Source: Candidatus Tharpella sp. | Lineage (GTDB): Bacteria > Desulfobacterota > Anaeroferrophillalia > Anaeroferrophillales > Tharpellaceae | DNA length: 7,485 nt | NCBI GenBank assembly: GCA_021163565.1 | Contig: JAGGTT010000028.1 | Location: forward strand, 1 to 7,485 | Reading direction: 5' to 3' | The notes under the pieces: model-generated | Told to the model about the DNA's origin: nothing | Seen by the model: the letters and a program-made list of their open reading frames with translations, nothing else | Databases searched by the model: none | Shown here: one piece after another, positions 4,875 through 7,485 of the stretch | Layout: the number at the start of each line of letters is the position of its first letter | Position numbering within the stretch: the first letter of the stretch is position 1 | Made by a program: the position numbers and the translations under genes

Positions 4875-6452
4875 ATGACCACCATTAAACAAGCTCTGAT
4901 AAGTGTCTCCGACAAGGACGGCATTGTTGAATTTTCACAGAAACTGATCGCTTTCGGGGTTCGGATCCTCTCAACCGGCGGTACGGCCAGGCTTTTACGT
5001 GACAATGGTTTAGAGGTAGTTGAGGTCTCCGACTACACCGGCTTCCCGGAGATGCTCGACGGCCGGGTGAAAACCCTGCATCCGAAGATTCATGGCGGCC
5101 TCTTGGGCCGCCGCGACCTGCCGGAACATGTCGCCAAGATGAAAGAGTATGATATCGAAGAGATTGATATGGTGGTGGTCAACCTCTACCCATTCGTGGA
5201 GACCATCGCCAAACCCGACTGCAGTTTTGCTGACGCAATTGAAAATATCGATATCGGCGGCCCGACCATGCTGCGCTCGGCGGCAAAAAATTACACCGCG
5301 GTCACGGTTATCATCGATCCTGCTGATTATGCTCCGATTATCGATGAAATGCAAGCTCACAATGGTGCCGTCAGTAAAGAGCGTAATTTTGCTCTGGCGA
5401 AAAAAGTTTTCGCTTCAACCGCTGCCTACGATGCCGCGATCGCCAATCACCTGGGACTTTTCCCGGTTCCGGATGCCGCCCCGGCAGGCCAACAATTTTT
5501 CCCTGAAACCTACACCTGGCAGGGGACTAAAGCCCAGAATCTGCGTTACGGAGAAAATCCCAACCAGAAAGCAGCTTTCTACAAGGATGCGATAATCAAT
5601 GAGCCCTGTATCAGCAACGCGAATCAGCTCCAGGGTAAAGAGCTCTCTTTTAATAATATTCTCGACAGTAACGCCGCATTTGAATTGGTTAAAGAATTCA
5701 AGGAGCCGGCCGCAGTCTATATCAAGCATACCAACCCTTGCGGCGGCGCGACTTCGAACGATGCATCTTTAGCCGAGATCCTGCGCCGGGCCCGGGCCTG
5801 CGACCCGGTCTCAGCCTTCGGCGGCATTGTCGCCATCAATCAGGAGGTTGATGAAGAGAGTGCACTGGTCTTGGCGGAGACCTTCATTGAAGCGGTGATC
5901 GCGCCGGGTTTCAGTGCTGAAGCCCGAGCGGTTCTGGCCGCGAAACAGGCCCTGCGCTTGCTTGAATCGCCCCTGCTCGGAGGCTATGAATCCGGCGGTC
6001 TGGAATTTAAAAAAGTTGTCGGCGGCTTTCTTCTACAGGAACGTGACCTGAAAGAGGATGTCAGTGACACCTGGACTACTGCCTCTAAACGCGAACCGAC
6101 AGCCAATGAACTCGCAACCATGAAATTTGCCTGGAAGATCTGTAAACATGTAAAATCAAATGCCATCGTTTTAGCTGCGGATAACTGTCTGGTCGGAGTC
6201 GGGGCCGGACAGATGAGCCGGGTTGATTCAGTTAATATCTCCATCAACAAGGCCCAGGTGCCGACTGCCGGTTCAGTTCTGGCCTCTGATGCTTTCTTCC
6301 CTTTCCGGGACGGTATTGATGCAGCCGCCAAAGCCGGCATCACCGCGATTATTCAGCCCGGCGGCTCCAATCGTGATGATGAAGCAATCGCTGCGGCAAA
6401 TGAAAATAACATGGCTATGATCTTCACCGGAAATCGTCATTTCAAACACTAG
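4875..6452 (+). CDS. purH: Bifunctional AICAR formyltransferase / IMP cyclohydrolase
   Basis: Catalyses the last two steps of de novo IMP synthesis in the cytoplasm: AICAR plus 10-formyl-THF to FAICAR, then ring closure to IMP. 525 residues, the normal family length, complete. N-terminal MGS-like cyclohydrolase domain (about 1-195): LISVSDKDGIVEF (8-20), STGGTARLL (33-41), DGRVKTLHPKIHGG (62-75), NLYPF (103-107), IDIGGPTMLRSAAKN (125-139). C-terminal transformylase domain (about 200-525): LRYGENPNQKAAFY (223-236), SFNNILDSNAA (258-268), the catalytic Lys-His pair K284-H285 in KHTNPCGGA, DPVSAFGGIVAIN (310-322), SNAIVLA (428-434), SDAFFPFRDGID (471-482), QPGGSNRDDE (494-503) and the terminal TGNRHFKH. 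A Shine-Dalgarno GAGGAAGG ends 4 nt before the ATG. It is followed after 93 nt by purD on the same strand with no terminator, so the two are probably one purine operon. Confidence 0.99.
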   Translation: MTTIKQALISVSDKDGIVEFSQKLIAFGVRILSTGGTARLLRDNGLEVVEVSDYTGFPEMLDGRVKTLHPKIHGGLLGRRDLPEHVAKMKEYDIEEIDMVVVNLYPFVETIAKPDCSFADAIENIDIGGPTMLRSAAKNYTAVTVIIDPADYAPIIDEMQAHNGAVSKERNFALAKKVFASTAAYDAAIANHLGLFPVPDAAPAGQQFFPETYTWQGTKAQNLRYGENPNQKAAFYKDAIINEPCISNANQLQGKELSFNNILDSNAAFELVKEFKEPAAVYIKHTNPCGGATSNDASLAEILRRARACDPVSAFGGIVAINQEVDEESALVLAETFIEAVIAPGFSAEARAVLAAKQALRLLESPLLGGYESGGLEFKKVVGGFLLQERDLKEDVSDTWTTASKREPTANELATMKFAWKICKHVKSNAIVLAADNCLVGVGAGQMSRVDSVNISINKAQVPTAGSVLASDAFFPFRDGIDAAAKAGITAIIQPGGSNRDDEAIAAANENNMAMIFTGNRHFKH

Positions 6453-6507
6453 AATTTAAGTTGCAAGTCCGGAGATTAATATCAAACCCATAAATTCACT
6501 TTTAGAT

Positions 6508-6522
6508 TGCCGGTTTCCGGCA
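6508..6522 (+). other. Small perfect hairpin in the purH-purD intercistronic gap
   Basis: TGCCGG (6508-6513), a TTT loop and CCGGCA (6517-6522) form a perfect 6-bp G+C-rich stem. No T-run follows on either strand, so it is not an intrinsic terminator. It ends 10 nt before the purD Shine-Dalgarno (AGGAG, 6533-6537). It may act as an mRNA-stability or processing element, or have no function. Nothing else was seen in the 6453-6545 gap. Confidence 0.45.
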
Positions 6523-6545
6523 CGTTCGAATCAGGAGAAAAAACA

Positions 6546-7485
6546 ATGAAACTTTTAGTAGTCGGCGGCGGCGGCCGGGAACATGCGTTGATCTGGAAAC
6601 TTTCACAAAGCACCAAGGTCGAGCAAATCTTCTGCGCCCCCGGCAATGCCGGAATCGCGTCTCTGGCAACCTGTATTCCAATTGATGCCAACGATATTGA
6701 CCGTCTGGTCGAATTTGCCCGCAATGAAGAGATCGACTTAACGATTGTCGGGCCGGAAGATCCTCTGGTCGCCGGCATTGTCGATGCTTTTGAAGAGGCT
6801 GAACTTAAGATCTTTGGCCCGAGCCGGGTGGCTGCGGAAATCGAAGGCAACAAAACCTTCTGCAAGCAATTGCTGAAAGACAACAATATCCCGACCGGTG
6901 ATTTCGCCTCCTTTGACAACCTGGATGACGCGATTGACTACGTCTACAAAAAGGGTGCGCCGATTGTGGTAAAAGCCAATGGTCTGGCCGCCGGTAAAGG
7001 GGTCGTAGTCGCCCAGACGGTCGAAGAAGCTGAAAATGCAATCAATAAAATCATGCGCCGCCGCGCCTTCGGTGATGCCGGCAAGGAGATTATTATTGAA
7101 GAGTTTTTAGAGGGTGAAGAGGCCTCTTTTCTGGTCTTTACAGATGGCGATATCGTCGTCCCGATGGTTACCTCCCAGGATCACAAACCTGTATTTGATG
7201 ATGACAAAGGTGCCAATACCGGCGGCATGGGTGCCTACTCCCCGGCTCCGGTTATATCTGAAGGCCTTTTCCGCCGGGTCATGAATGACATCATGATTCC
7301 AACTGTCAAAGCAATGTCTTCCGGCGGTCGGAAATACCGGGGTATTCTTTATGCCGGATTGATGATTAAAGACGGTATCCCCAAGGTTCTGGAATTTAAT
7401 GCCCGTTTCGGTGACCCTGAGACCCAGCCCATCCTGATGCGCTTGAAAAGTGACCTGCTACCGATCCTCGAAGCCTGCATCTCCG
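6546..7485 (+). CDS. purD: Phosphoribosylamine-glycine ligase (GAR synthetase), first 313 codons, cut by window end
   Basis: ATP-grasp ligase for the second step of purine synthesis: 5-phosphoribosylamine plus glycine plus ATP to glycinamide ribonucleotide. 313 codons are visible of a usual 420-430, so about 110 C-terminal residues lie outside. Seen: the N-terminal nucleotide-fold signature VVGGGGREHAL (5-15), CAPGNAGI (30-37), IVGPEDPLVAGIVDAF (about 66-82), IFGPS (about 88-92), the ATP-binding KANGLAAGKGV (143-153), EEFLEGEEASF, SQDHKPVFDDDKGANTGGM (GANTGGMGAY at 222-231), and the metal/active-site motif NARFGDPETQP (285-295). ATG with AGGAG 8 nt upstream. Same strand as purH, likely the same transcript; sequence and length so far are ordinary for the family. 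Confidence 0.98.
   Translation, partial: MKLLVVGGGGREHALIWKLSQSTKVEQIFCAPGNAGIASLATCIPIDANDIDRLVEFARNEEIDLTIVGPEDPLVAGIVDAFEEAELKIFGPSRVAAEIEGNKTFCKQLLKDNNIPTGDFASFDNLDDAIDYVYKKGAPIVVKANGLAAGKGVVVAQTVEEAENAINKIMRRRAFGDAGKEIIIEEFLEGEEASFLVFTDGDIVVPMVTSQDHKPVFDDDKGANTGGMGAYSPAPVISEGLFRRVMNDIMIPTVKAMSSGGRKYRGILYAGLMIKDGIPKVLEFNARFGDPETQPILMRLKSDLLPILEACIS

Noticed and set aside
6482..6919. 145-residue minus-strand frame antisense to the purD start
   Set aside because: It covers the purD ribosome-binding site and N-terminus, has Ser-rich shadow composition, and the purD frame is unambiguous.
1..7485. CRISPR array, tRNA, rRNA or phage attachment site
   Set aside because: No regularly spaced direct repeats, no cloverleaf or rRNA signatures, and no integrase or phage gene were seen.

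Overview
This window looks like ordinary chromosome from a Gram-negative bacterium. A Desulfobacterota/Desulfuromonadales-type lineage (the former Deltaproteobacteria) fits best. The grounds are a Cys-rich valyl-tRNA synthetase, an AmrS-type radical SAM protein, an adjacent purH-purD pair, and an acidic protein whose C-terminal helix is of a kind I associate with that group. This placement is inference from gene content and protein flavour; no rRNA or marker tree is available.

Layout, left to right. (1) 1-2215, minus strand: the N-terminal 738 codons of valS, whose 3' end lies outside the window. (2) 2216-2548: an intergenic stretch holding a strong minus-strand intrinsic terminator (2291-2339) and a 141-bp palindromic element (copy A, 2409-2549) flanked by TAAA direct repeats. 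(3) 2549-3469, minus: a 306-residue very acidic, low-complexity protein with a conserved-looking N-terminal segment and an amphipathic C-terminal helix, similar in layout to the polar organiser PopZ. (4) 3470-3729: a second, 77-bp copy of the palindromic element (copy B, 3569-3645) flanked by TTTA direct repeats, plus a weak candidate terminator. (5) 3730-4740, minus: amrS, a radical SAM enzyme starting at GTG. (6) 4741-4874: a divergent promoter region. (7) 4875-6452, plus: purH, complete. (8) 6546-7485, plus: purD, cut by the window end.

PurH and PurD are de novo purine biosynthesis enzymes and are probably co-transcribed (93-nt gap, no terminator). The three minus-strand genes are co-directional, but terminator-like hairpins and gaps of 260 and 333 nt separate them, so they are probably separate transcription units. 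The least ordinary part is 2405-3649: the acidic gene bracketed by two directly oriented copies of a MITE-like element. Both copies have apparent 4-bp target duplications, and they differ by the presence or absence of a central hairpin. Copy A sits exactly at the acidic gene's stop codon, and removing it in silico leaves the same stop codon.
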